Shown one piece after another: positions 33,170 to 42,140 of a stretch of 64,000 nt of DNA. Below the pieces are notes generated by a model, which did no database searches, had not been told where the DNA came from, and was given only the letters and a program-made list of their open reading frames with translations. A program made the position numbers and the translations under genes. How positions within the stretch are numbered: position 1 is the stretch's first letter; every line of letters begins with the position of its first letter. Source of the DNA: Candidatus Poribacteria bacterium (GTDB taxonomy: Bacteria > Poribacteria > WGA-4E > PCPOR2b); NCBI GenBank assembly GCA_028819845.1, contig JAPPKS010000030.1:1-64000 (forward strand), read 5' to 3'.

Positions 33170-33916
33170 ATGAGAACTGCAAATCCGGCGCTTAATTCAA
33201 ACACATTCGAAAATCATCGACTCACGGTTGAACGCGCGGACGTAATGTCCATTCAAGGCACGGTGAACAGGGTCGCCTTGTTGTTCCTACTGTCGCTTAT
33301 TGCCGCGTCTTGGACCTGGACGTTGTATTTTACGACTGCAAGTACGGAAGCAGTCATGCCCTGGATGATTGGCGGCGCAATCGGGGGTTTAATTGTCGCC
33401 ATTGTGACGGTGGTTAAGAAAGAATGGGCCGCCGTAACCGCCCCAATTTACTGTGTTTTGGAAGGTCTGATCCTTGGCGGGTTGTCCTCCATCCTTGAAG
33501 CGCAATTCCCTGGAATTGTAATCCAAGCTGTCGGTTTGACCTTTGGCATACTATTCTGTCTCCTGATGGCATACAAGACAGGGTTGATCAAGGCTACGGA
33601 GAACTTCAAATTGGGGGTTGTTGCAGCCACGGGCGGAATCTTCTTAATCTATATGGTTTCGTACATACTCGGTTTATTTGGTGCGACAATCCCCTACATT
33701 CATGAATCCGGACTTATCGGGATCGGCTTCAGCCTGTTCGTTGTGGTCATCGCGGCGCTGAATCTAGTGCTCGACTTTGATTTTATTGAGAGCGGCGCGG
33801 CAAGCGGCGCACCGAAGTTTATGGAATGGTATGCCGCATTTGGTTTGATGGTTACCTTGGTTTGGCTGTATATTGAAGTTTTAATTCTACTTGTGAAATT
33901 GCGAAGCCGTGATTGA
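33170..33916 (+). CDS. Bax inhibitor-1/YccA-family membrane protein
   Basis: 248-residue integral membrane protein with seven predicted helices, from VALLFLLSLIAASWTWTLYF to FGLMVTLVWLYIEVLILLVK. The body PIYCVLEGLILGGLSSILEA, the Phe/Leu-rich helices and the ALNLVLDFDFIE loop with adjacent acidic residues (near 203-212) are typical of the bacterial Bax1-I family. Those acidic residues form the pH-sensing di-aspartyl latch in BsYetJ. Members act as calcium-leak channels or interact with FtsH. The 30-residue hydrophilic N-terminus is longer than in YetJ but matches another bacterial subgroup. Confidence 0.85.
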   Translation: MRTANPALNSNTFENHRLTVERADVMSIQGTVNRVALLFLLSLIAASWTWTLYFTTASTEAVMPWMIGGAIGGLIVAIVTVVKKEWAAVTAPIYCVLEGLILGGLSSILEAQFPGIVIQAVGLTFGILFCLLMAYKTGLIKATENFKLGVVAATGGIFLIYMVSYILGLFGATIPYIHESGLIGIGFSLFVVVIAALNLVLDFDFIESGAASGAPKFMEWYAAFGLMVTLVWLYIEVLILLVKLRSRD

Positions 33917-34095
33917 TGTTTCAAGCCGCGAGAGTGAGGAATCGCGAAGGTAGAAGAACGCCCTAGAAAAAGCCGGACGAATCTTGCGCACTAGGTGTAG
34001 AACGTTGCCGTCCAGCAGGCGAACGGAAGGGCAAAAAAGTAAGCGCACAACAGAAAAATTAGACAAATCCACAGGTTGTTTTCACGAGGCAGGAT

Positions 34096-34971
34096 ATGCA
34101 TTGGGACTTTGAACAGGTTGCTGGACCGTTCAGTTTTACTGAAGGGCCAGCTTGGGACGGGGAGGCGGTGCTCTTTACCGACATCCCGAACAGCCGCATT
34201 ATGCGCTACACGCCGGAGAGCGGTGAATGCACCGTCTTTCGGGAAGAAACGAACGGTGCCAATGGACTCATGTTCGACAGAACGGGGCAGTTGTACGGGT
34301 GCGAGGGCAGCGGCAGGCGGATTGTGCGATACGACCGGGACGGTACAACCACTGTCGTGGCGGAAAAATTCGGCGACAAACGACTCAACAGCCCAAACGA
34401 TCTTGCTTTCGATACACAAGGCAGTCTCTGGTTTACCGATCCGCGCTACGGCGACAGAACCGATGATTTGGAACTGGATCACCAGTCGGTGTTTCGATTG
34501 GATCCCCAACCAGATGACACCTGGAAAATCAGTCGGGTCACCCACGACACAACAAAACCGAACGGACTCTTAATTTCGCCAGGTGGGAAATGGCTTTACG
34601 TGGCTCAGAGCGAATACGGCGAAAATAAGAAGCGAGAGTTGCGCGCCTATCCCATAAGAGAAGACGGCACGGTTGGCGATTATGAAGTTTTGCACAACTT
34701 TTACCCGCATCGCGGTGTTGACGGTATGTGTTTGGATACCGAAGGCAATATCGTCGCCGCCGCAGGCTGGCGGAAGAGCGGGCCTGGCCCCATGATTTAT
34801 GTTTTCACTCCAAACGGCCGTGTCTTGGAATCGCATCCGATGCCGGTAGATGTCCCAACCAATTGCACCTTTGGAGATGACGATCTGCGAACGCTGTATG
34901 TGACCGCGGGAGGCTGTCTATTTCGCGTTCGCACCGAACGCACCGGATACCTCATTTACCCTTCCACATAA
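34096..34971 (+). CDS. SMP-30/gluconolactonase-family protein
   Basis: 291-residue six-bladed beta-propeller lactonase-like enzyme that would hydrolyse a sugar lactone. The divalent-metal ligands of the family can be placed: Glu in FTEGPAWD (near residue 15), Asn in NGANGLMFD and LNSPNDLAFDTQGSLWFTDP (near 100), and Asp in VDGMCLDTEGN (near 215). There is no signal peptide, so it is cytoplasmic. Homologues sit in catabolic pathways for gluconate, arabinose or uronate. It has no operon partner here. Confidence 0.85.
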   Translation: MHWDFEQVAGPFSFTEGPAWDGEAVLFTDIPNSRIMRYTPESGECTVFREETNGANGLMFDRTGQLYGCEGSGRRIVRYDRDGTTTVVAEKFGDKRLNSPNDLAFDTQGSLWFTDPRYGDRTDDLELDHQSVFRLDPQPDDTWKISRVTHDTTKPNGLLISPGGKWLYVAQSEYGENKKRELRAYPIREDGTVGDYEVLHNFYPHRGVDGMCLDTEGNIVAAAGWRKSGPGPMIYVFTPNGRVLESHPMPVDVPTNCTFGDDDLRTLYVTAGGCLFRVRTERTGYLIYPST

Positions 34972-35085
34972 TTGCATTGTTGTTTTCGCAGTTTCTGTTT
35001 CTCACGGAAAAGACGATTTGGGGATTGACCGGAATCGCAGAAATGCATTACAGGCAGATGAAAAACTTCAGAAATTGCGTTCTCC

Positions 35086-35115
35086 TTGATGAGATGCGTG
35101 AAGGTATGCTAAAAT
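35086..35115 (+). promoter_or_regulatory. Promoter candidate for the heptose operon
   Basis: TTGATG (35086-35091), an 18-base spacer, TAAAAT (35110-35115), 12 bases before the ATG at 35127. If used, transcription would start close to the start codon and give a nearly leaderless mRNA. Confidence 0.35.
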
Positions 35116-35126
35116 TGTAAGACGCG

Positions 35127-36185
35127 ATGGGGTGGCATTTGGCGAGGGAGAGTTTACAAGCTATATTAGATCGGCTGGAAGAAAAACATGTTGTAATCAT
35201 CGGTGACCTCATCTTAGATGAGTATATCTGGGGAGATGTTAAACGAATTTCACCGGAAGCTCCCGTACCGGTATTGGAAACGACCTCTGAAACAGCTTTA
35301 TTCGGCGGTGCTGCTAACGTAGCGCATAACGTTGCGAGCCTCGGCGGGTACGCCAACCTCATTGGGGTGATTGGCAGTGACAGCAACGGAAAAACACTGA
35401 TTGGTATACTTCAAGAAGCAGGGATAAATACCGGCGGAATCCACACCGATTCAAGCCGCCCGACAAGCGCCAAGACGCGCGTGATTGCGCGAGCCTCGTC
35501 AACGAGTGTGTCAAATCATCAACAACTTTTGCGAATTGACCGAGAATCGAGTTTGCCCGTCGATGCGTCCTTACAGGATGAGTTGCTGAAGGCGGTAACC
35601 GATCGAATTTCACAGGCGGACGCCCTCATAATTGAGGACTACGAGAAAGGAGTTTTGAACCCGGAACTCATCGAAAATATTCTCATTGTAGCTCGTCAAT
35701 ATAACAAGCCGATCGTCGTGGATCCCAAGGTCGAGAATTTTTGGCACTACAAAGGCGTAACATCCATCACGCCGAACCACAAAGAAGCCGGTGCCGCATT
35801 GAACCGGGAAATTACGGACGAAAATTCCTTAATTGGGGTCGGCGAAGAGATTTTGGACAGATTGGCTCTGGACGGTTTACTCATCACTCGCGGTGAACAA
35901 GGTATGTCTCTATTTCGCAGGATTGGAGACAGCCCGCGAATGCAAGTAGAGCACATTTCTCCTGCGCAGCCCCGCGATGTTTTCGACGACACCGGTGCAG
36001 GTGACACGGTTGTGGCGGTATTTACGCTTGCGCTCGCCGCCGGTGCTGATATGTATGATGCCGCGCGGCTTTCTAATTTAGCGGGCGGAATCGTTGTTGG
36101 CGAGGTCGGATGCGCCGCCGCTACGCACGATAGCCTTTCTCAGGCGATTTGTTTGGAGGCGCAGCGTGAAGACCGTCTTTCTTGA
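35127..36185 (+). CDS. rfaE1: D-glycero-beta-D-manno-heptose-7-phosphate kinase (RfaE1 type)
   Basis: 352-residue PfkB/ribokinase-family enzyme that makes heptose 1,7-bisphosphate for ADP-heptose. The opening VVIIGDLILDEYIWGDVKRI, then SPEAPVPVLE (residues 20-50) and GGAANVAHNVASLGG (near 58) are diagnostic of the heptose kinase half of HldE. The catalytic GAGD lies in FDDTGAGDTVVAVF (near 290). Its last 20 bases overlap the start of gmhB, so the two are co-translated. The adenylyltransferase that completes the pathway is at 20940. GmhA isomerase is not in the window. Confidence 0.9.
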   Translation: MGWHLARESLQAILDRLEEKHVVIIGDLILDEYIWGDVKRISPEAPVPVLETTSETALFGGAANVAHNVASLGGYANLIGVIGSDSNGKTLIGILQEAGINTGGIHTDSSRPTSAKTRVIARASSTSVSNHQQLLRIDRESSLPVDASLQDELLKAVTDRISQADALIIEDYEKGVLNPELIENILIVARQYNKPIVVDPKVENFWHYKGVTSITPNHKEAGAALNREITDENSLIGVGEEILDRLALDGLLITRGEQGMSLFRRIGDSPRMQVEHISPAQPRDVFDDTGAGDTVVAVFTLALAAGADMYDAARLSNLAGGIVVGEVGCAAATHDSLSQAICLEAQREDRLS

Positions 36186-36732
36186 TCGGGATGGGGTAAT
36201 CAATCGCAATCGCAAAAATGACTATGTCAAGAGTTGGGACGAATTTGAATTCATCCCGAATTCGCTAAGAGCAATTCAACGTCTCACGGATGCCGGACAC
36301 CGTCTTATTGTCGTCACAAACCAGTCCTGCATCAACAAAGGCATCGTTGCTCCACGAACACTGGACGGCATTCACCAGCGGATGATGACGGAAATTGAGC
36401 GGGCTGGAGGTCGTATTCACGCAATTTACCACTGTCCTCATCGGGCGGACGAAGGGTGCAGTTGCCGAAAACCCAAGCCGGGGTTACTAATCCAAGCGGC
36501 GCACGAGCACGGAATCGACTTGCCGCAGTCTTACCTCGTTGGGGATTCGATAAGGGACATCGCGGCAGGTCAACAAGTTGGATGCCAATCCGTTTTTGTA
36601 TTGACGGGAAACTACTCGCAAGTCGATGATAAACAGACTCACAATCCCGGTTCTCACGATAATTTACGTGCGGCAAAGATTTTCGCCGACCTATATCGGG
36701 CGGCGTTATGGATACTCAATGAATCCGATTGA
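36166..36732 (+). CDS. gmhB: D-glycero-D-manno-heptose 1,7-bisphosphate 7-phosphatase
   Basis: 188-residue HAD phosphatase removing the 7-phosphate in ADP-heptose synthesis. The GTG at 36166 is preferred to 36094 because GGAGG lies 7 bases upstream and the product then starts directly with VKTVFLDRDGVINRN (Asp nucleophile). The zinc loop CPHRADEGCSCRKPKPG (near residue 92) is the GmhB hallmark, and VGDSIRDIAAGQQVGCQSV provides the last acidic motif. It overlaps the kinase gene by 20 bases, so translation is coupled. Confidence 0.9.
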   Translation: MKTVFLDRDGVINRNRKNDYVKSWDEFEFIPNSLRAIQRLTDAGHRLIVVTNQSCINKGIVAPRTLDGIHQRMMTEIERAGGRIHAIYHCPHRADEGCSCRKPKPGLLIQAAHEHGIDLPQSYLVGDSIRDIAAGQQVGCQSVFVLTGNYSQVDDKQTHNPGSHDNLRAAKIFADLYRAALWILNESD

Positions 36733-36786
36733 CCATTCATGACTAATCCTTAACTGCCTTTCAATACATAACTTATTCAACGGCAT

Positions 36787-38103
36787 ATGATTCGACAAAA
36801 GATTGAGGCTCGAACACTTCGCGCAGGTGTTATCGGGCTTGGCTACGTCGGTCTGCCCCTCGCGGTTGCGATTGCGAAAGCGGGCTTTTCCGTGACGGGG
36901 ATAGATACATCCAGCAGTAAAGTTGTGCGAATTCAGCAGGGGATTTCTTACGTTCCGGACGTGCCTTCAGAGAACGTCGCGCCTTTGGTCGAACGTGGGC
37001 AGATTCACGCCACAACGGATTATCGGGCGTTGAAAGATTTGGATACGGTCAATATTTGCGTTCCGACGCCGTTGCGGAAGAGTAAAGATCCGGACATGAG
37101 TTTTATTCTTTCAGCGGTGGAGCGCGCTGCGCAGTATTTGCATAAAGATCAGTTGATAATACTAGAGAGTACGACCTATCCCGGTACAACGGAGGAAGTT
37201 GTCCTGCCAAAGCTTGAGTCAACCGGCTTAAAGGTCGGCCGAGATTTTTTCCTCGCATTTTCGCCCGAGCGGATCGATCCCGGCAACAAAATCTACACGA
37301 CCGTGAACACACCGAAGATTGTCGGCGGGATAACCCCCGCTTGTACGCGAATTGCGCAGCGTTTTTATGAAGAGTTTATTAACGAGGTACATCCGGTTTC
37401 CTCCACGAGGACAGCGGAAATGGTCAAACTGCTAGAAAATACGTTCCGCAGCGTCAATATTGGCCTAGTGAATGAAATGGCGTTGATGTGCGACCGAATG
37501 AATCTGGATGTCTGGGAAATCGTCGATGCGGCAGCGACAAAACCGTTTGGATTCATGCCGTTTTACCCCGGACCCGGTTTGGGCGGACACTGCCTCCCGG
37601 TCGATCCGTTGCATCTATCGTGGAAGGCGAAGACCTATGAGTTTTACGCCCGGTTTATTGAACTTGCCAGCGAAATTAACAGTTCAATGCCAGAATATGT
37701 GCTGGACAAAGTTGTTAATGCACTTAATCGCCAACGAAAGGCGGTAAACGGCTCCAGAATTCTAATTATCGGTGTCGCATACAAAAAGGACGTGGGAGAC
37801 ATTCGGGAATCCCCGGCGATTGATGTGGTCCGCCTGCTCACCGGCCGCGGCGGTGAAATTCTATATCACGATCCTTACGTTCCGGAATTTCACGTAGGAA
37901 GTACAGGGGATAATCTTCCGGACCGCTATGTGTCTCAGGAGTTGACCGTCGAACTCATTAGTCAGGTGGATTGCGTCGCGATTATGACAGATCATTCAAG
38001 CATCAATTACGATTGGCTTGTCGAATGTGCTGATGTGGTTGTAGATTCGCGAAATGCAACAAAATCAGTCGATAATCATCGAGATAAAATAATCAAGATT
38101 TAA
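36787..38103 (+). CDS. UDP-N-acetyl-hexosamine 6-dehydrogenase (WbpA/WecC family)
   Basis: 438-residue NAD-dependent nucleotide-sugar dehydrogenase, oxidising C6 of a UDP-sugar to a uronate for surface polysaccharide. The N-terminal Rossmann fold is VIGLGYVGLPLAVAIAKAGF near residue 15. The catalytic region has the ESTTYPGTTEEV loop, FSPERIDPGN, and GPGLGGHCLPVDPLHLSWKA with the nucleophile Cys near 268. The FGFMPFYPGPGLGGHC form points to the UDP-GlcNAc/UDP-ManNAc dehydrogenase group, not UDP-glucose dehydrogenase. The C-terminal domain has GVAYKKDVGDIRESPAIDVV. It follows the heptose genes by 54 bases, so it may be co-transcribed with them. Confidence 0.85.
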   Translation: MIRQKIEARTLRAGVIGLGYVGLPLAVAIAKAGFSVTGIDTSSSKVVRIQQGISYVPDVPSENVAPLVERGQIHATTDYRALKDLDTVNICVPTPLRKSKDPDMSFILSAVERAAQYLHKDQLIILESTTYPGTTEEVVLPKLESTGLKVGRDFFLAFSPERIDPGNKIYTTVNTPKIVGGITPACTRIAQRFYEEFINEVHPVSSTRTAEMVKLLENTFRSVNIGLVNEMALMCDRMNLDVWEIVDAAATKPFGFMPFYPGPGLGGHCLPVDPLHLSWKAKTYEFYARFIELASEINSSMPEYVLDKVVNALNRQRKAVNGSRILIIGVAYKKDVGDIRESPAIDVVRLLTGRGGEILYHDPYVPEFHVGSTGDNLPDRYVSQELTVELISQVDCVAIMTDHSSINYDWLVECADVVVDSRNATKSVDNHRDKIIKI

Positions 38104-38194
38104 CGTTCGCTGATTCTCTCCGTTTCTCAAGCGAAAGGCGTTAAGAAGTAACGATGGGGCAAAATCCCGTACAAACTAACCGGTGAGGAGAGTT

Positions 38195-38617
38195 ATGAAT
38201 CCAATAATCAGAAACGCGCTAGCCGTCATCGCAGGCCTCACCGCAGGTAGCGCTGTAAATATGGGACTGGTCATGGCGGGCGCCGAAATCATCCCGCCCC
38301 CTGCGGGTGTTGATGTGAGAGATGTCGAATCCATCAAGTCCCACATGCATCTTTTCGAATTTAAACATTTCATCGCCCCGTTCCTTGCGCACGGATTGGG
38401 AACCTTGGTCGGCGCTTTTGCCGCAGTAATCATAGCTGCTGCTTCCAAGATTAAGATGGCGTTGGTGATTGGCGTTTTATTTCTGATATTAGGTAGTATC
38501 AATGCATTGATGCTGCCGACTCCCGTTTGGTTTGTCGTCGTGGACTTAGTAGGCGCCTATTTGCCTATGGCGTGGATCGGTGCAAGGTTATCAGCAAGAG
38601 TGCAGAGATCGGCGTAG
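38195..38617 (+). CDS. Small integral membrane protein, 140 aa
   Basis: Unrecognised protein with four predicted membrane helices (about residues 5-25, 53-75, 80-98 and 102-125). GAGGAG lies just before the ATG at 38195, which is preferred over the GTG at 38183. The loop after helix 1 (IPPPAGVDVRDVESIKSHMH) is hydrophilic and conserved-looking; hypothetical proteins with this layout occur widely in Bacteroidetes-like genomes. No enzymatic motif is seen. Confidence 0.65.
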   Translation: MNPIIRNALAVIAGLTAGSAVNMGLVMAGAEIIPPPAGVDVRDVESIKSHMHLFEFKHFIAPFLAHGLGTLVGAFAAVIIAAASKIKMALVIGVLFLILGSINALMLPTPVWFVVVDLVGAYLPMAWIGARLSARVQRSA

Positions 38618-38720
38618 GCTTTATGAATAAGATTATCAGAATCAATCGTGTTCTGAATCCCTTCTGTTTTCCTTGTGGATTAATGATTACACCTAACCCC
38701 TCACATTTTGGAGATTAGCC

Positions 38721-40280
38721 ATGTTTCAGGATTATCCAAAGGTGAATGTACGTATTCCCGCACATCATCTGGCTTGGATTCTTGATGACTGCTTCAGCGG
38801 ACAAGAAATTACGACGTTGGCGGAGCAATGTGGTATCCATAGTGAATCGGAGGAATTGCATTCCCTTTCGAAAACATTAGCGGCGGAATTCTTTGATAAA
38901 GCCATAATTGAAAAGTTGGTGAGTTGGTCGCTTGTAAAAAAGGCGGAACAAGCGGCACGCCGGGTAGAGTACATGAATGTCGAAGAGATTCGGCTCTACT
39001 TGAGAGATGCGGCGCAACTTTTGGAAGATGGGGAATTCGGCTCAATGATTTGGGCGCTCTTGATTAATCCGCGTGACGATGTGCAGCAGCACGGTGTCAC
39101 GCTGCTTGCGCAGCACGATCAACACCTACAGTCCCAAGCAATTTCTAACGAAGCTAACCAAAATGTAGATTCGCGAAGCTTACCGGCAGAATCTGACGCC
39201 CAGGCGTCGGATATGGACTTCGAGAATGCTCAGCCTAGCCGCGATGTAGGTGACGAAGCCGTCAGCGCCGCTTTGTTAACTAGTCCGGACGCTAAACCTG
39301 ACTTAAACCAGATTTCTGAGCAAAATGCAAAGATTGATGAACTCCACCAAACTATTCATGAATTTCAGCGTGAACAGGCGGCGTCGCAGCACGAAAATAG
39401 TGAACTTAAACAACAACTCCAAGAGTTAGCCGGCGAAATCAGCCAATTAAAGGATCACGAACAGCATCAATACGAGGAAATTGAATCCCGTTGCGAGCAG
39501 CTAGAGCATGAAAATATAACGCTTCGTGAAGATGTCCAAAACCTTTCTAATCAACTTGGTGACCTCCATCAACTTAAGGCAGAGAGAACGCAGCTTGCGC
39601 TGGAACTAAAATCCGTTGAAAATGCCGCCTACCGGAGTCTGGAAATTATCGGTCGGAATCGCTCGGATCCCCAAGCTAATCTTGCTAATTTGCGGGAGAG
39701 TCACAGGAATTCGAGAGTCGTAATAACGCACGAAGAGGAAAGGATTTCAAACAATTTTGTTGACAGACAGGCGATTGGCGGTGGAACCCGTACGCGTATA
39801 GCGGAAAACCAACCCGCCGTCGGGGTTTTTGTTGATGTACAGAACATGTTCTATGCAGCAAAAGACCGGTACTCCGGACGCCTGGATTACATTAAGCTGC
39901 TCGACCTCATTGTTGGTCCCCGAAAGCTGGTTTTGGCGTATGCGTATGTCGTCCAAATCCCTGAAATTAACCAAGCGGGTTTCTTGTCGCTTCTGGAACA
40001 CAACGGGTATACCATAAAGAGTAAGGATTTGCGGCTGCGCGGGGATGGATCGGCAAAGGGGGATTGGGACGTTGGAATCACGATAGACGTGGTTTCAAGG
40101 CTGGACGCTCTGGATGTCGTCATTCTGGCGAGCGGCGATGGGGATTTTTGCGCACTTGCTGAAACCATAAAGCAGCAGCAGAAGCGTATAGAGATTGTAG
40201 CCTTTGAACATAATACATCAATGGATCTGCTTCGCGCCGCCGATCAGTTCTTTCCAATCGGCGACGATTTGTTGATTTAG
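38721..40280 (+). CDS. Coiled-coil protein with C-terminal NYN (LabA-like PIN) nuclease domain
   Basis: 519-residue cytoplasmic protein. Residues 1-145 are helical with two Leu/Ala-rich blocks. Residues about 195-300 are a long coiled coil (LHQTIHEFQREQAASQHENS, LEHENITLREDVQNLSNQLG). Residues about 365-510 are a NYN domain of the LabA/DUF88 group with all acidic positions present: FVDVQNMFYAAK (D-x-x-N), GDWDVGITIDVV and ASGDGDFCALAETIK. PIN/NYN folds cleave RNA using metal ions. The helical N-terminus may mediate assembly or target recognition. GGAG lies 8 bases before the ATG. The intact active site argues for a working ribonuclease, possibly in defence or RNA turnover. Confidence 0.75.
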   Translation: MFQDYPKVNVRIPAHHLAWILDDCFSGQEITTLAEQCGIHSESEELHSLSKTLAAEFFDKAIIEKLVSWSLVKKAEQAARRVEYMNVEEIRLYLRDAAQLLEDGEFGSMIWALLINPRDDVQQHGVTLLAQHDQHLQSQAISNEANQNVDSRSLPAESDAQASDMDFENAQPSRDVGDEAVSAALLTSPDAKPDLNQISEQNAKIDELHQTIHEFQREQAASQHENSELKQQLQELAGEISQLKDHEQHQYEEIESRCEQLEHENITLREDVQNLSNQLGDLHQLKAERTQLALELKSVENAAYRSLEIIGRNRSDPQANLANLRESHRNSRVVITHEEERISNNFVDRQAIGGGTRTRIAENQPAVGVFVDVQNMFYAAKDRYSGRLDYIKLLDLIVGPRKLVLAYAYVVQIPEINQAGFLSLLEHNGYTIKSKDLRLRGDGSAKGDWDVGITIDVVSRLDALDVVILASGDGDFCALAETIKQQQKRIEIVAFEHNTSMDLLRAADQFFPIGDDLLI

Positions 40281-40413
40281 CTAATGCCCGCGAGGTAGTT
40301 TTGTATTTAATTCGTTGTCAACATACGACTACGGACGCCAAACCACACGATAAAATCCTGTATTATGCGTCTGTCATCCAGCTATGGTTTGGCAGAGACC
40401 GGGAAATTTTAGG

Positions 40414-40536
40414 TTAGACCAACCCACGAATCTGTTTCATCCTCTCCACAATAATCTTCACATCCTCCGGCTGATTAAAGCGGCTAAAGCTAAATCGGAT
40501 GCTGCCGGCAATGTAATCATGCGGTATTTTCAATGC
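40414..40536 (-). pseudogene. C-terminal remnant of a cysteine desulfurase-like gene
   Basis: Directly after the stop codon of the minus-strand propeller gene, and in the same frame, 40 codons read ALKIPHDYIAGSIRFSFSRF and then NQPEDVKIIVERMKQIRGLV before a TAA at 40414-40416. This matches the last segment of NifS/IscS-type class V aminotransferases (GxxxxYxxGSIRxSxxRFxxxEDV). The rest of the enzyme, including the PLP lysine and the catalytic Cys, is absent. It appears that recombination placed the propeller gene upstream and removed the desulfurase body. Confidence 0.6.
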
Positions 40537-41970
40537 TTAAGGTGCGCGATGGATGTAAATATCTGGTTCATCGGTTCGTCCGTCGCTCCAAATGATGAAT
40601 GCACCGCCTTGACCGTCGGGGCTGGCTTGCGGCGTAATTTGATTCCCATCAGCCGTACAGATTGGAATGCCGTTGAGCGGCCATAGGGATTTGCCGTTTG
40701 GGTCAATCCGTTGGGCGTAGATTGCGTCCGCTGTGGTGTTTCCGAAATCCTCGCGATAATCCAGCCAGTAGACAACGGCTCCTTGTGAGCCATCGGGGAC
40801 GCACCCCGGGTTACGCTGCTCACCGCCCGCCGCACACACAGGAATGCCGTTCATCTCCCACATCATCACGCCTTCAGGACTGACGCGCTGCGCATAAATG
40901 TCGGAAAAAATGTCGCGCTCATCCCACCAGGCAACAATCAAGCCTCCCGCACCATCGCTTACACCCGCAGGCTGCTGTTGATTTGACGGCTGATTGCAAA
41001 CGCTGATTCCGTCCGTTTCCCAAAGGACGTTGCCCTCCGCATTGATGCGCTGGGCGAATAGATCGGCACTGATGGAGAATGGACTCGGCGCGTTTCGGTA
41101 GTCGGACCAAACAAAAAAGGCGCCTCCTTCGTTATCGGCAACAATGAGAGGTGCCCCCTGATTCCCCGGCGCAACACACACGGGAATACCTTCAGCATCC
41201 CAAACCGTTTCGCCTTTCGCATTGAGACGCTGCGCGAAGACGTTCCAATCAGGTGTAAGATTCCACCAGGCAAAAATTGCGCCCCCGCTGCCATCCGCTG
41301 TTAAGACGCAGTCATATTGATGCCCCTCGCTCCGATTAACGGGAACACCGTTCTGCGTCCAAACGGATTTTCCGTTCCCGTCAATACACTGCGCATAGAT
41401 ATCCTGGTTTCCATGCCGCCAATCCTCCCATACGATAATTGCGCCGCCGCTGCCGTTGGGAATGGCGTCGACATCATCTTGAAACGACCGATCTACACAG
41501 ACCGGCACACCGCCTTCATCCCAAAGCAGCTGTCCATCAGCGCTAATTCGCTGGGCGTAAACGTCTTGGTTGCCGTGCCGCGAATCCCTGAAGATAATTA
41601 TTGCGCCACCGGTTTGGTCGGTGATGATAAGGGGCCAGCTTTGGTGGCTCGGCAAGCCGCAAATCGCGACTCCGTTTTCCATCCAGAGCATTTCGCCCTC
41701 GGCGCTGACACGTTGGGCAAACACATCTTGATTACCATGTCTCGTATCCTGCCATACAACGATGACGCCCCCTGCGCCATCGGACGTGAGATTGGGAAAG
41801 TATTGGTCGTTCTTCGCCGTACAGACCGGCGTATTTTGGTTCAAATCCTTTATCCACGCCGCGGCTGCGTTCTGCGCACCCGCCCACGTAATGAACAAAA
41901 TCGCTACGAGCGTGCGGGAATAGAATTTTCGCGCCAATCGTATGCAAAATTGGCGAAACAGGAAATTCAT
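40537..41970 (-). CDS. Exported beta-propeller-like repeat protein
   Basis: 477-residue protein. The frame is open from 42102, but the ATG at 41970 gives a signal peptide (FYSRTLVAILFITWAGAQNA) with GAGG 9 bases upstream, so it is chosen. The body is about nine repeats of roughly 50 residues with GGAIIVWxDxRxGNxDIYAQ, RIxxxGxxLWxxNGVPVC. The repeat ends in a near-invariant Cys, so several cysteines could form disulfides. Repeats of this type are widespread in secreted proteins of Poribacteria-like and other uncultured phyla; their function is unknown. The 3' end is unusual: the frame continues after TAA into a cysteine desulfurase remnant, and the last blade stops early, so the gene may be truncated. 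Confidence 0.75.
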   Translation of the reverse strand: MNFLFRQFCIRLARKFYSRTLVAILFITWAGAQNAAAAWIKDLNQNTPVCTAKNDQYFPNLTSDGAGGVIVVWQDTRHGNQDVFAQRVSAEGEMLWMENGVAICGLPSHQSWPLIITDQTGGAIIIFRDSRHGNQDVYAQRISADGQLLWDEGGVPVCVDRSFQDDVDAIPNGSGGAIIVWEDWRHGNQDIYAQCIDGNGKSVWTQNGVPVNRSEGHQYDCVLTADGSGGAIFAWWNLTPDWNVFAQRLNAKGETVWDAEGIPVCVAPGNQGAPLIVADNEGGAFFVWSDYRNAPSPFSISADLFAQRINAEGNVLWETDGISVCNQPSNQQQPAGVSDGAGGLIVAWWDERDIFSDIYAQRVSPEGVMMWEMNGIPVCAAGGEQRNPGCVPDGSQGAVVYWLDYREDFGNTTADAIYAQRIDPNGKSLWPLNGIPICTADGNQITPQASPDGQGGAFIIWSDGRTDEPDIYIHRAP

Positions 41971-42140
41971 GGATTGTACCTCAGACCGTGTTTTCTGAAT
42001 CCACTGCTTAAATGCGCGGGAATTCTGAATAATGCCAGAAATTTTGCCTAGATATGTGTGTTCAGGAAAAGCGTACCGTTTGCGCTTACGACCAGACACC
42101 AAAGGGCAATCGGCATAGAAGTACGCGGATGTTCGAGCCG

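Noticed and set aside
33991-34545. Minus-strand frame ending in a membrane-helix-like segment (LWICLIFLLCAYFFALPF)
   Set aside because: Most of it is the shadow of the SMP-30 gene; only about 35 codons lie outside, too few to call a remnant.
36094-36165. Upstream start for gmhB
   Set aside because: A good ribosome site and the family's usual N-terminus favour the GTG at 36166.
41317-42051. Plus-strand 244-codon frame opposite the propeller gene
   Set aside because: It is the antisense shadow of a repeat protein; the minus frame has a signal peptide, ribosome site and clear repeats.
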